Shown here: positions 52,526 through 61,503 of the stretch, one piece after another
Position numbering within the stretch: position 1 is the stretch's first letter
Layout of the letters: every line of letters starts with the position of its first letter
Assembly: GCA_036725605.1 (NCBI GenBank)
Contig: DAIMDW010000001.1
Span: forward strand, 558,001-622,000
Source: CALBTQ01 sp036725605
GTDB lineage: Bacteria; Lernaellota; Lernaellaia; Lernaellales; Lernaellaceae
DNA: 64,000 nucleotides
Direction: 5' to 3'
Notes under the pieces: model-generated
What the model was told of the DNA's origin: nothing
Databases searched by the model: none
What the model saw: the letters and a program-made list of their open reading frames with translations, nothing else
Program-made: the position numbers and the translations under genes

Positions 52526-54022
52526 TCAGGAAACGCCGGACCAGTAACCGAGCAGATGATCGTACATGCGCTGAAATTCGTCCATCTGCCGCCCGTAAAA
52601 ATCGACGCGCGCCGGATCGGGTTCGATCACGGCAAAAGATTTCGCCCGCTCGCGCGCCGTCGTCGCCGCATCGTCGATCAACCCGACGCCCTGCGCGCCC
52701 AACAACGCCAATCCCTTCACCCCGGCCTCGGGCTCGTCGGTCAGTTCCAGCGGCACGCCGTACACGTCGGCCTTGATTCGATTCAGCAACCGATTGCGCG
52801 TGCCTCCACCCGCGGCGTGAACGCGCGTGATCTCCACCCCCGCCGCGGCGAACCGGCGCAGGCTTTGCCCGACGCCCATGGCGACGCCCTCCATCACCGC
52901 CCGCGCCAGATGCTGTGCGCGATGGTTGAGCGTCAAGCCGTAAAACGCGCCGCGCGCCGCCGTGTTCTCCCGCCGCCGCTCGCCCAGCGGATAGGGGTAG
53001 AACATCAGCCCGTCGCTTCCCGGTGGCGCTTGCTCGGCCAGAGCCACCAATTGATCGTAGTCGAACGACTCCCCGCGCGCCGAGGCGATGAAATCCAGCG
53101 CCCATTTGTTGGCCAGCCCGCCGCAATCGAGCATCGTGAACGGCAACCAGCCGCCGACCACGTGTCGCAGGTTGGAAAAACCCGGGGCGACCAGCGGCCA
53201 TGCCAGATGCACCATAAACAAAGTACTTGTCCCGGTGATATCCGCCGCCGCGCCCTGCTCGCTCAGCCCCAGACCGAGCATCGAGACGATGAAATCCGCG
53301 CCCCCGGCGATCACCGGCAGCCCGACGGGCAGACCCGTTAGCGTCGCCGCCTCGTCGCTGACCGCGCCGATGATTTCCGCCGAGCGACGCACCGGCGCGA
53401 ATTTTTCCAGGTCCACGCCGACCACCTCGGCCAGATGCGCGCTGTAGGCATCGGTCGTCGCATCCCACAAGTAGGCGCCCGACGCCTCGGACGGATCGGT
53501 CGCGGCCACGCCGGTCATGCGGTAGTTGATGAAATCCTTGGGGACGAGGAACCACCGCGAGCGCGCGTAAACATCCGGCTGATGTTCGGCGATCCACCGA
53601 ACCTTCAAACTCACCCAACCCGATTGCACCGGGTTGCCGGTCAGCCGCGCCAGTTCGTTTTCGTCGTGGCGCGCCAACAACGCGTCGCATTGCTCCTGGC
53701 AGCGCTTGTCGCACCAGATTTGCGTCCACTCGGCGGTCAGCGAGCCGTCGTCGGCCACGCCCACCGGCCCGTGCATCTGCCCGCAAGCGGCAAACACGGC
53801 CGGAACGTTCGTGGAGAAATCGACCTTGGTCGCCAATTCGCGCAGCGCCCGGCAAGCGTTGTCCCACCACTGCGCCGGTCGTTGCTGCGCCCAGCCCGGT
53901 TGCGGATTGCTCACTTCATGAAAAGCCTGGGCAATGGCGAGGATCTCGCCCGCGACGCTCACCGCGCCGGCGCGCACGCTTTGCGTTCCCAGATCCAACA
54001 CGATGATGATCGGCCGCGCCAT
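52526..54022 (-). CDS. FGGY-family carbohydrate kinase (xylulokinase-like)
   Basis: 498 residues. The N-terminal phosphate loop is VLDLGTQSVRAGAVSV; GQMHGPVGVADDGSL and the C-terminal ATP motif VHAAGGGTRNRLLNRIKADV follow the FGGY order. The middle GADFIVSMLGLGLSEQGAAA is also typical. It phosphorylates a pentulose, hexulose or polyol; the xylulokinase-like subgroup is the nearest. The gene lies 13 bases after the alcohol dehydrogenase, and the two would form a route in which a sugar alcohol is oxidised and the product phosphorylated. Confidence 0.88.
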   Translation of the reverse strand: MARPIIIVLDLGTQSVRAGAVSVAGEILAIAQAFHEVSNPQPGWAQQRPAQWWDNACRALRELATKVDFSTNVPAVFAACGQMHGPVGVADDGSLTAEWTQIWCDKRCQEQCDALLARHDENELARLTGNPVQSGWVSLKVRWIAEHQPDVYARSRWFLVPKDFINYRMTGVAATDPSEASGAYLWDATTDAYSAHLAEVVGVDLEKFAPVRRSAEIIGAVSDEAATLTGLPVGLPVIAGGADFIVSMLGLGLSEQGAAADITGTSTLFMVHLAWPLVAPGFSNLRHVVGGWLPFTMLDCGGLANKWALDFIASARGESFDYDQLVALAEQAPPGSDGLMFYPYPLGERRRENTAARGAFYGLTLNHRAQHLARAVMEGVAMGVGQSLRRFAAAGVEITRVHAAGGGTRNRLLNRIKADVYGVPLELTDEPEAGVKGLALLGAQGVGLIDDAATTARERAKSFAVIEPDPARVDFYGRQMDEFQRMYDHLLGYWSGVS

Positions 54023-54035
54023 GATTCGCCGTTCC

Positions 54036-55214
54036 CTACAAACGGCGGCGCAGCACTTCGGTCAGTTCCTCCGTGCTCAACTTCACCGGGTTGCTCTTGT
54101 TGCCCGCGGCGGCGACGATCTTGGGCAGATCATCCTCGCCGACGCCGAACGCGCCCAGGCGCGGGATCTGCAACAACTCGGTCCATTCTTCCAGGATCGA
54201 CAACAGCAGTTTGCATCCCTGCTGTACGTTTTTCGCGTCGATGCCCGCCAGCAAGCCGCCGACCTTGGCGAACTTTGTCAGCGCCGGATGATCCCATCCG
54301 TGTTCGTGGGCCAGCTTTTCGATGGTCAGTTCATTGGCCGGCAGCATCAGCGTGCCGCACACCACGCCGTGCGCGATGGGAAAATAGCCGCCCACCGCCG
54401 CCGCGAAGCCGTGCACCGCGCCCAGCCCGGCGTTGGCCAGCACCAGGCCCGACATCAGCGCGGCGTAAGCCATCCGGCCGCGCAGTTCCACGTCGTCGCC
54501 GCGATCGCCCGCCACCAACGGCAGCGTTCGTGCGATGCGCTCCAAGCCGCTCCAGGCCAGCGCGTCGGTCAATGGCGAAGCGCCGGTGGAAACATACCCT
54601 TCCAGCAATTGCGTAAAGGCGTCCATCCCGCAGGCGGCGGTCACCGACGGCGGACAGGTGACGGCCAATTCCGGATCGACCAGCGCGACGGCCGGCACGA
54701 AATTGTCGTGGCGTAGCGATTTCTTGAAGCCGCTTTCGCCGACCTGGCTGATCACCGCGTTCTTCGTCGCTTCGCTGCCGGTGCCGGCGGTGGTCGGCAC
54801 GGCAATCAGCGGCTTGGTCGCGCCGGGATGCTCCTTGGTTCCCACGCCTTCGAGATAATCGATGATCGGCTCACCCAACGGCAGCATCGCCGCAATGGCC
54901 TTGCCCGCGTCCAGCACGCTGCCGCCGCCCCAGGCGACCACAACGTCGACCGGCTGTGCGCCCAAACGAGCCACCGCTTCGTCCACCAGCGCCGGCGACG
55001 GCTCGCCCGCGACGGTGATGTGCGTATATGCGATGCCGCGCTCGCCCAGCGCTTTTGTCAGTTCGTCCCAATGGGCGGTGGCGCGATACGAAGCGGCGCC
55101 GGTCACCAACGCGACGTGGTTGCCGTAAGCGGCGATCAGGCGCGGCAACTCGGCGAACTTGCCCGCGCCGAACACGAGGGAGGGCATCCGGACGAAATCG
55201 AAGGGCCGGATCAT
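54036..55214 (-). CDS. Iron-containing alcohol dehydrogenase
   Basis: 392 residues from the ATG at 55214 (AAGGAG seven bases upstream). The group III signature is clear: GGGSVLDAGKAIAAM for NAD(P) binding, and metal-site histidines in GLGAVHGFAAAVGGYFPIAHG and EHGWDHPALTKFA. PTTAGTGSEATKNAVI is also a strongly conserved family segment. The substrate is an alcohol or polyol/aldehyde. It is first in a two-gene operon with an FGGY kinase. Two palindromic sites upstream suggest GntR-type regulation. Confidence 0.92.
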   Translation of the reverse strand: MIRPFDFVRMPSLVFGAGKFAELPRLIAAYGNHVALVTGAASYRATAHWDELTKALGERGIAYTHITVAGEPSPALVDEAVARLGAQPVDVVVAWGGGSVLDAGKAIAAMLPLGEPIIDYLEGVGTKEHPGATKPLIAVPTTAGTGSEATKNAVISQVGESGFKKSLRHDNFVPAVALVDPELAVTCPPSVTAACGMDAFTQLLEGYVSTGASPLTDALAWSGLERIARTLPLVAGDRGDDVELRGRMAYAALMSGLVLANAGLGAVHGFAAAVGGYFPIAHGVVCGTLMLPANELTIEKLAHEHGWDHPALTKFAKVGGLLAGIDAKNVQQGCKLLLSILEEWTELLQIPRLGAFGVGEDDLPKIVAAAGNKSNPVKLSTEELTEVLRRRL

Positions 55215-55248
55215 GATCCATCTCCTTGCAGTGATTAAAGGAAAATAC

Positions 55249-55259
55249 TGGTTGAACCG
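55249..55259. promoter_or_regulatory. Operator site 1, TGGTTGAACCG
   Basis: Near-palindrome of the TGGT-N3-ACC(A) form, 35 bases before the dehydrogenase ATG. A 12-base version (ACTGGTTGAACC) has an exact inverted copy at operator site 2. Confidence 0.55.
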
Positions 55260-55330
55260 TTTCCCAACATCACAACCTCGTGGGTTGTACCGCCGTTCTC
55301 CACCATACACAATCTGTGACATTGGTTCAT

Positions 55331-55341
55331 TGGTTCAACCA
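55331..55341. promoter_or_regulatory. Operator site 2, TGGTTCAACCA
   Basis: Perfect palindrome TGGTT-C-AACCA, fitting the TNGTNNNACNA form used by FCD-type GntR repressors. It is 82 bases from site 1, centre to centre. Confidence 0.6.
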
Positions 55342-55418
55342 GTGATCCAATTTTTACCCGATGCCGCGGCGCCTGTCAATATATTCAAAATGGAACGGCG
55401 TAAATAATTCGAACACGC

Positions 55419-56639
55419 TCAAATCAACGAGCGCCAAACGCTCTCGACCCGTTGGAACGTCGAATGCCAGGTGAACGGCTCCAGCGATGCGCAACTGGGT
55501 TCGCGCAACGGTGGTTGCGCCAGACTGCGGCGCAACGCTTCGGTCAGGCGATCGGTGAACGCGGGCAAATCCCCCGCCAGCGGCACGTCCGGCCCGGACA
55601 GGCGCGGCAAAGCGATCAATTCCAGCGCTTCGCCCAAATGCGGTGCGAGCACCTCCACCACGCCGGGCAACGCGGTGGACGCCAAACGGCAGCCGCAAGC
55701 CAACGCCTCGACCAGCACCAGCGGAACACCCTCGTAAAACGACGGCAACACGCACACGGCGCAGCCGCGCAGCAGCTCGGCCAGTTTTTCCTGCGGCAAT
55801 TGGCCGTGCATTTTCACCAACGGCGCCATGGCCGCCATGCGTTCGCGCAACGCCTCGGCTTCGGCTCCCGCTCCATCGCCGGCGACATGCAACTCGAGAT
55901 GCGGAAATTCCTCGCGCAGGCGCTCGACGGCATCCAGCAGCCAGGGCAAGCCCTTCGCCGCGCTGTACTTGCCGATGTAGACCGCCTGCCCCGCGCTCGT
56001 TGCCGCCTCCCGCCCACGCGTGTGGAACAGCTCGTCGCGATACCCCGCCCCAACCACGTGAATGCGCGCGCGGTCGATGCCGTAGGTTGCGGCGATCCGC
56101 TCCACGTGCCCCGGCTGCAACGCAACGACCGCCTCGTTGCGGGCGCACCCGGCGACGATTTTCTCCGCCAGATGCGGGCACAGTTGCAGTTGGCGCAACG
56201 CGGTCGAATGGCAATGCATAACCACCGGGATATCCGGCGCGAGGTCCTTGAGCAGCGAACTGACGATCCACAGATGATGCGCGTGAATGACGTTGGGGCG
56301 GAACGCCGCCAGCACATCGGCCAGATGCGCCCGCCAGGCCGCGCGGTAGGCGTCCAGTTGCGCGACGGTCATCGTCGAAAAGCGCGTCGAGCGATAGGGC
56401 ATCACATCGCTCATGCCCGGCACGGGGAACGTCAGCGGATGGCGTTCAAAAAACAGCGGAAGGATCTGCTCGCCCGGCAAATCGCCGATGCGCGGATGCC
56501 CTTCCTCGGCCGGCACACCGACCACGGCCCGTTGTTCCCAGCCGGCGCGCGCGGCCAAACGCACCAGCGCATCGAGCGTCACGCCGCTGCCGGTCAGAAA
56601 CGGCCGCTGCGAAAGAATATGCAATACCGAGGGCTTCAT
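55419..56639 (-). CDS. Glycosyltransferase family 4 (GT-B) protein
   Basis: 406 residues. Features of GT4 enzymes: an N-terminal Rossmann domain (VLHILSQRPFLTGSGVTLDA, VIHAHHLWIVSSLLKDL, VVMHCHSTAL) and a C-terminal domain with QAVYIGKYSAAKGLPWLLDA, MHGQLPQEKLAELLRGC and the E-x7-E element FYEGVPLVLVEALACG. It uses a nucleotide-sugar to extend a glycan or glycolipid. It is not adjacent to other sugar-transfer genes, and acts in the cytoplasm. Confidence 0.88.
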   Translation of the reverse strand: MKPSVLHILSQRPFLTGSGVTLDALVRLAARAGWEQRAVVGVPAEEGHPRIGDLPGEQILPLFFERHPLTFPVPGMSDVMPYRSTRFSTMTVAQLDAYRAAWRAHLADVLAAFRPNVIHAHHLWIVSSLLKDLAPDIPVVMHCHSTALRQLQLCPHLAEKIVAGCARNEAVVALQPGHVERIAATYGIDRARIHVVGAGYRDELFHTRGREAATSAGQAVYIGKYSAAKGLPWLLDAVERLREEFPHLELHVAGDGAGAEAEALRERMAAMAPLVKMHGQLPQEKLAELLRGCAVCVLPSFYEGVPLVLVEALACGCRLASTALPGVVEVLAPHLGEALELIALPRLSGPDVPLAGDLPAFTDRLTEALRRSLAQPPLREPSCASLEPFTWHSTFQRVESVWRSLI

Positions 56640-56698
56640 CGCCGATCATCGTACGCGATTGGAATTCACATCACAAATCGAATGGTTATGGTCTGTTA

Positions 56699-56727
56699 TT
56701 GCACCCCGGTCCGCTTTTTGTTAATGT
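56699..56727 (+). promoter_or_regulatory. Sigma-70-like promoter for the VKOR-DsbA gene
   Basis: TTGCAC (56699-56704) and TAATGT (56722-56727) with a 17-base spacer. A 16-base palindrome (ATTCGCG-GT-CGCGAAT, 56744-56759) follows near the likely transcript start and may be an operator. Confidence 0.45.
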
Positions 56728-56821
56728 AGCGCGCCCGGAGGGTATTCGCGGTCGCGAATGATGGATGGACGTTGAAAACCGCCCCGGATGGCGAACGAGC
56801 GGAAAGGACGAACAAACAACC

Positions 56822-58021
56822 ATGACCGATAAATCAACGAAACGATTTATTGTCATCCTGGCGTGCCTGCTTCTGGGTTTCCTGGCCTCGGCCTATACGT
56901 TCCACCTGTTCATGCAGGTGCAGAAACACGGTCCGAACGTCGACAGCTTCTGTGCGATCAGCGAAACGGTCAATTGCATCACCGTGGAGACCAGCGAATA
57001 CGCCGTGACATTCGGCGTGCCCATCGCCGTGTACGGCCTCGAGTACTACTCGGTCGGACTGGTCATTTTACTGCTGTCGTTCTTGGGCATCTGGCCGCTG
57101 CGCCGTTGGCAGTCGCTGATTTTCTGGATGGCCGTCATTTCGGTGCCGGTCATCACGATCCTCGCTTATCTGGCCTTCGTGGTCATCGGCTCGATCTGCA
57201 TCGTCTGCTGCGTGGTCTACCTGGCCAACCTGACGATGCTCATTTACCTGCTGGCCGCCAATCGCGGCCGCCTGCGCGAACTGGCCGTGGAAGGACCGAC
57301 GGAATTTTTCGGCGCGCTGCCCAAGGCGCGCGGTTTGCTGATCGCCGTGATCCTCTTCGCCGCGGTCGCCCTTTCGCAGTTCTTCTGGATGTCGCCGGCC
57401 TTGGGCATCGCGGGGGGCGGATCGTTCAACTTCCAGGGGTTGCCGGTCAGCGGCATGAGCCTGGGCAATCCGGACGCGCCGATTCAGATCGAGGAATTCA
57501 CCGACTACCAGTGCCCGTACTGCGACAAGGCGCACAAGGTGATGATGGAACTGGTGCAAAAGTATCCGGACAAGATCCACCTCACGCACCGCGATTATCC
57601 GTTGGATCACAACTGCAATCCGTACATTCCCCGGCCGTTCCACCCCGACGCCTGCCGCGCCGCGAAGTACGGTCGTTGCGCCGCCGCGCAAAATCGCTTC
57701 TGGCAGCTCGACGACAAGATGTTCCACAACCGCACCCGGCTGCAGAAAAGGCACATCGTCGTCTACGCCCGTGAGTCGGGATTGAATATGAGCAAGCTCG
57801 AGGAATGCGTCACCGAGCCCGCGACGCTCGACGCCATTCTGAAAGACATCCACGAGGGACACAGCCGCGGCGTAAACGGAACGCCGGCCTGCTTCATCAA
57901 CGGCGAGTTGGTGTTCGGTTACTACCCGCTGGAATTCTGGGAAAACAAAGTGCGCAAGATTCTGGGGCTCGAACCGATCGCGACGCCGACGCCGGCAGCG
58001 CCCGCCGAACCGACGCCCTAA
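56822..58021 (+). CDS. VKOR-DsbA fusion, oxidative protein-folding enzyme
   Basis: 399 residues from the ATG at 56822; an in-frame ATG at 56765 would add 19 residues and is closer to a ribosome-site-like GGAGGG, so the start is uncertain. The first ~190 residues are a VKOR domain with helices, the loop Cys pair C44/C52 (DSFCAISETVNC) and the quinone-side C126-I-V-C129. A linker and a thioredoxin-fold DsbA domain follow with active site C231-P-Y-C234 (YQCPYCDK) and GTPACFINGELV (cis-Pro). The pair would take electrons from folding proteins and pass them to quinone, making disulfides in the periplasm. That suits the many Cys-rich exported proteins here. Confidence 0.9.
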   Translation: MTDKSTKRFIVILACLLLGFLASAYTFHLFMQVQKHGPNVDSFCAISETVNCITVETSEYAVTFGVPIAVYGLEYYSVGLVILLLSFLGIWPLRRWQSLIFWMAVISVPVITILAYLAFVVIGSICIVCCVVYLANLTMLIYLLAANRGRLRELAVEGPTEFFGALPKARGLLIAVILFAAVALSQFFWMSPALGIAGGGSFNFQGLPVSGMSLGNPDAPIQIEEFTDYQCPYCDKAHKVMMELVQKYPDKIHLTHRDYPLDHNCNPYIPRPFHPDACRAAKYGRCAAAQNRFWQLDDKMFHNRTRLQKRHIVVYARESGLNMSKLEECVTEPATLDAILKDIHEGHSRGVNGTPACFINGELVFGYYPLEFWENKVRKILGLEPIATPTPAAPAEPTP

Positions 58022-58199
58022 TCATTAAAACCAATTAGCCACGTATACATAGCTCGTCAATATTATCGGTTTGAGTCATGTGATAATATTCTTTGCCCCA
58101 TGGCTGTTAAAATAAATACTCTCTTTCAAAATTCAAATAGATAATATATATATCCTTACTAGTTATATACTTATTTCTTATGAATGCGAGAAATCATCA

Positions 58200-59660
58200 A
58201 TGACACGGCGAAAGTTATCCGCCAAATGGATATGGTTGCTATCCATTGGTAGTTTGGTTATTGGCTTCGGTGGAAATGAAATTTTTCGTCAGATCGGCCT
58301 GCATCATTCAAAAGGCCTTATGCAATATATCGGCAATCCTAAAACATTCTGGACCAGATATTTCTATTTCATAACTTGCTGGAAATTTTGTTTCGTTGGC
58401 GTGGGCTTGGCCTTATTTGTACCCGCCCTCTTTCGCCGCCCGCGAGAATTGGCACAAGTCATTTTTACCAGAAAAGCTCTCTTTCGCCTGGTTTGGATCG
58501 GCTACTTGCTGATATTGATTTTCGTCTGCGAACAACTTTGTCATTGCATTTTATTCTACAAAGAAAAGGTGCGTTTAACAAATGAATTGGACCCCTATGA
58601 GGAAGTGCATCCGAAATGCGTTCGGCTCTGGCGACTGAAACCCGGATATCATTGCGACGCGTCTGAAACCGCCAAGGAAAAACGTGAATCCGGACATTGG
58701 CTAGGCGCCTTGTTGTACGAACATGACCTGAAAAAGAACACTGAATTTGCCGACTATGAATTGCACATAAATTCACTGGGGATTCGCGGGGATGAGCCAC
58801 AAGAAAACACGTATCGAATTCTCTGCTTGGGAGACTCATGCACCTTCGGTCCCCAATACAATAATGCATATCCGGATTTCATCGAACACCACCTAAATAC
58901 TGACCTTAAGAGAGACAAACGATTTGATGTTATTAATGGCGCGGTAGAGGCTTATTCAGCCATCCAAATCGTATTACGTTATCGCCTCGATTTCATGAAT
59001 CTCAAGCCCGATCTCGTAATCGTATTCGTCGGCTGGAATTCAATGATCGATTTCGATAACAATCCGATAAACAAACACCCTCGCGACACAAGTGTAATTG
59101 TCAATAATTTCAAGGAAAGGACGACTCCCGCAGTAAATCTAAAAAAGAATAGTAAAACATATATCGGCTATTTATTTGGTTCTCTCTGGAAAAAAAGCAA
59201 AAAAGGCAAGGAAAATAGTAAACCTTCACCGTTTTATCGCCCGATCGAATCAACACACGTATGCAATTATCCGCCGCGGGCGATTTGTCTCTACCTGAAC
59301 CTGCTGGTGGATTTCCTCATTGAGGAAGTACACCTATCCCCCGACAAGATCGTACTGTGCACACTGCCCGGCCTTATACAAAGCGGGGAAGCCCCTTCGC
59401 AAAAAGCGCTGAATCTGAGTCAATGGTTGCCGGACTGGACGAAAGGCAACACCTATTTATATGCTCTCGCCTACGAAGGATATAATCGGCACATTCGGGA
59501 AATATGCCGCCAACGCGGGCTGCACCTGATCGACCTGGAGCAATGGTCTCGGGAAAATCTGCAACTGGATAATGATTTCTTCGACCTGGTGCATTTCCAC
59601 TGGTATGTTCATCCGATGGTCGGCGAATACATCGCCAAAAACCTGGAGACGTTTATCTAA
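58200..59660 (+). CDS. SGNH/GDSL hydrolase-like membrane protein
   Basis: 486 residues. Three membrane helices (about 10-30, 55-85 and 92-118) precede a lumenal or periplasmic domain with ILCLGDSCTFGPQ (block I nucleophile Ser), VFVGWNSMIDF (block III Gly/Asn) and DLVHFHWYVHPMVGEYIA (catalytic Asp/His block V). Proteins of this form often transfer acyl groups to, or remove them from, exported glycans. The start and most of the gene are clearly AT-richer than its surroundings, while the last ~200 bases are GC-rich. No strong ribosome site is seen before the ATG. The stop overlaps that of the convergent gene by four bases. Confidence 0.8.
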   Translation: MTRRKLSAKWIWLLSIGSLVIGFGGNEIFRQIGLHHSKGLMQYIGNPKTFWTRYFYFITCWKFCFVGVGLALFVPALFRRPRELAQVIFTRKALFRLVWIGYLLILIFVCEQLCHCILFYKEKVRLTNELDPYEEVHPKCVRLWRLKPGYHCDASETAKEKRESGHWLGALLYEHDLKKNTEFADYELHINSLGIRGDEPQENTYRILCLGDSCTFGPQYNNAYPDFIEHHLNTDLKRDKRFDVINGAVEAYSAIQIVLRYRLDFMNLKPDLVIVFVGWNSMIDFDNNPINKHPRDTSVIVNNFKERTTPAVNLKKNSKTYIGYLFGSLWKKSKKGKENSKPSPFYRPIESTHVCNYPPRAICLYLNLLVDFLIEEVHLSPDKIVLCTLPGLIQSGEAPSQKALNLSQWLPDWTKGNTYLYALAYEGYNRHIREICRQRGLHLIDLEQWSRENLQLDNDFFDLVHFHWYVHPMVGEYIAKNLETFI

Positions 59661-60724
59661 TCCCACCCATAAGCGCGGTGCAAACGATCGCGCAGCAACC
59701 GTTCGAGGATGGCGCGGTTGCGCGTCCAACGAGCATCCGGCGGCGGCACGGCGGCCGGCGTTTCCTCCAACACCGTGAAGAAGGCTTCGCTGTCGGCAAG
59801 CGGTCGACGCGCGGTCAATTCCCGATCGGCAAACAGCACGCCTTCCAGGCAATAGAGCCAGAGGGTTTCGATGCCCGCCGCTTTGGCCGCCGCCACGTCC
59901 GGCGCGAACAGACCGGCCCGGTCGAAGCTCTTGCCCTCGTTGCCGGGGATGACGCCCTCCCAAGTACTGCCCAACGTGATCCACGCCCGCTCGCCCACGC
60001 GGCGCGCCAGTTCGCCGGCGTATTCGTACAGCACGCGTTGCGCCGATCCCGGCGGCACGACCAGCGGCACGGCGGTGGGCAGGTACGAGTTGTAAAACAT
60101 CGCGTTGTAGGCGTCGAAAGGCACGCTGAACACGGGCATCTCCAGGTAATCCTGCAGCGTGTGGCCGTCGTGGATCAGATCGGCGATCAGAAACGGGAAC
60201 ACCGCGCTGGACACGCGAACGCCCTCGCCCTGCAGCGTCCGGACGATCTCACCCAAGCGGCGTGAAGCCCAGGCGAAGCGGCGCGGATTGCGGTTGGCCA
60301 GAAAGAGTTTGGCGAACGACAAGGCGCGCGCGTACCACGGCGGGCCGGGGAAAAACGCGGCTTCCATCTGCGTCCACGGCGTCTCGACATCGACGACCAG
60401 CCAGTCGGGTTTGCCGCCGAATTTGACACAACCTTCGAGGATCGTCTCGACCATCCGCGCGGTCGCGTCGACGTTGCGTTCGTTGATCCAATAGCCCAGC
60501 GACTTGGGCAGCAACGGCCAAAGGCAATAGGTCGCGCCCGCTTCGCGCAATGCCTGCGCCAAGGCCAGATGCTCGGCCAGCCGCTCGGACGCAAACCGGC
60601 CGTCGTCTTCCGGAAAACGCAGGGCATGCCCCAAGGTCAGGCGATGGCGCCCCAACAATTCGACTACATCCGCTTGACTCAACTCGCGCGGGGACAACGT
60701 CTCACAATACACGCCGAACTTCAT
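59657..60724 (-). CDS. Conserved hypothetical protein, TIM-barrel-like
   Basis: 355 residues, no signal peptide or membrane segment. The alternation of strands and helices (FGVYCETLSPRELSQADV, LTLGHALRFPEDDG, DWLVVDVETPWTQM, ERAWITLGSTWEGV, AAKAAGIETLWLYCLEGV) reads like an eight-fold beta/alpha barrel of a glycosidase-like or xylose-isomerase-like fold. I cannot name the family. It starts 6 bases after the isoaspartyl methyltransferase stop and is the last gene of that minus-strand run. Confidence 0.6.
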   Translation of the reverse strand: MKFGVYCETLSPRELSQADVVELLGRHRLTLGHALRFPEDDGRFASERLAEHLALAQALREAGATYCLWPLLPKSLGYWINERNVDATARMVETILEGCVKFGGKPDWLVVDVETPWTQMEAAFFPGPPWYARALSFAKLFLANRNPRRFAWASRRLGEIVRTLQGEGVRVSSAVFPFLIADLIHDGHTLQDYLEMPVFSVPFDAYNAMFYNSYLPTAVPLVVPPGSAQRVLYEYAGELARRVGERAWITLGSTWEGVIPGNEGKSFDRAGLFAPDVAAAKAAGIETLWLYCLEGVLFADRELTARRPLADSEAFFTVLEETPAAVPPPDARWTRNRAILERLLRDRLHRAYGWD

Positions 60725-60730
60725 TCGCTG

Positions 60731-61441
60731 CTACTTGCCTTTCTTGCGCTTATCCACTTCCGGGCCGGTCAAGGGCACGAACATGACCGGCAACACCGAT
60801 TTTTGCGTCGTACCGTCTTTGGTCTTCACGATCAGCATCAGCTCTTGCACGTTTTTGCCCACGGGAATGATCATCCGTCCACCGACCTTGAGTTGATCGA
60901 TCAGCGGTTGCGGCACGTGGTCGGGCGCGGCGGTGACGATGATGCTATCGAACGGCGCGTGTTCGGCCCAGCCCCGGTAGCCGTCGCCGCACCTGACCTC
61001 GACGTTGCGATAGCCCAGGCCCTGCAGGCGTTCGCGGGCGCTGTCGGCCAGGGCGCAGATGATCTCGATGGTGTACACGTGCTTGCTCAGCTCGGCCAGG
61101 ATCGCCGCCTGGTATCCCGAGCCGGTGCCGACCTCCAGCACCGTTTCGCCGCCCCGCAGTTGCAGCGCCTCGGTCATGAAGCCAACAATGTACGGTTGGC
61201 TGATCGTCTGGTCGTGCTCGATCGGCAGCGCCCGGTCGGAATAGGCGAACGGACGATAGCGCTCGGGCACAAACAGGTGACGCTCGACCTTGCGCATCGC
61301 CTGCAGCACGCGCGCGTCGCTCACGCCCTGCGCCTTGACCACCTGCACCATGCGTTCACGCTGCCGCGCCCAGTCGTCGGCATGGCAGGCCAACGCGATG
61401 AGCAGCAACAGCAGCACGCTGATTATCATCGGCCGAAACAT
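60731..61441 (-). CDS. pcm: Protein-L-isoaspartate O-methyltransferase with export signal
   Basis: 236 residues from the ATG at 61441 (GGGGGAG upstream). The catalytic domain is clear: DARVLQAMRKVERHLFVPE, DQTISQPYIVGFMTEAL (substrate loop), VLEVGTGSGYQAAILAEL (SAM motif I). It is preceded by a hydrophobic signal (IISVLLLLLIALACHADDW), with a possible lipobox LAC. Pcm repairs isoaspartate residues using SAM, which is normally cytoplasmic, so export is unusual but recurrent in some Gram-negative groups. The role outside the cytoplasm is unclear. Confidence 0.88.
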   Translation of the reverse strand: MFRPMIISVLLLLLIALACHADDWARQRERMVQVVKAQGVSDARVLQAMRKVERHLFVPERYRPFAYSDRALPIEHDQTISQPYIVGFMTEALQLRGGETVLEVGTGSGYQAAILAELSKHVYTIEIICALADSARERLQGLGYRNVEVRCGDGYRGWAEHAPFDSIIVTAAPDHVPQPLIDQLKVGGRMIIPVGKNVQELMLIVKTKDGTTQKSVLPVMFVPLTGPEVDKRKKGK

Positions 61442-61503
61442 GATCGTCTCCCCCCCCACTTGCAGTGTAAGCAGCACCGGAAAGGATGCCAAGGGCGGGA
61501 ACG

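Noticed and set aside
55419..56729. Plus-strand 425-codon frame over the glycosyltransferase
   Set aside because: No recognisable protein; the minus strand encodes a clear GT4 enzyme.
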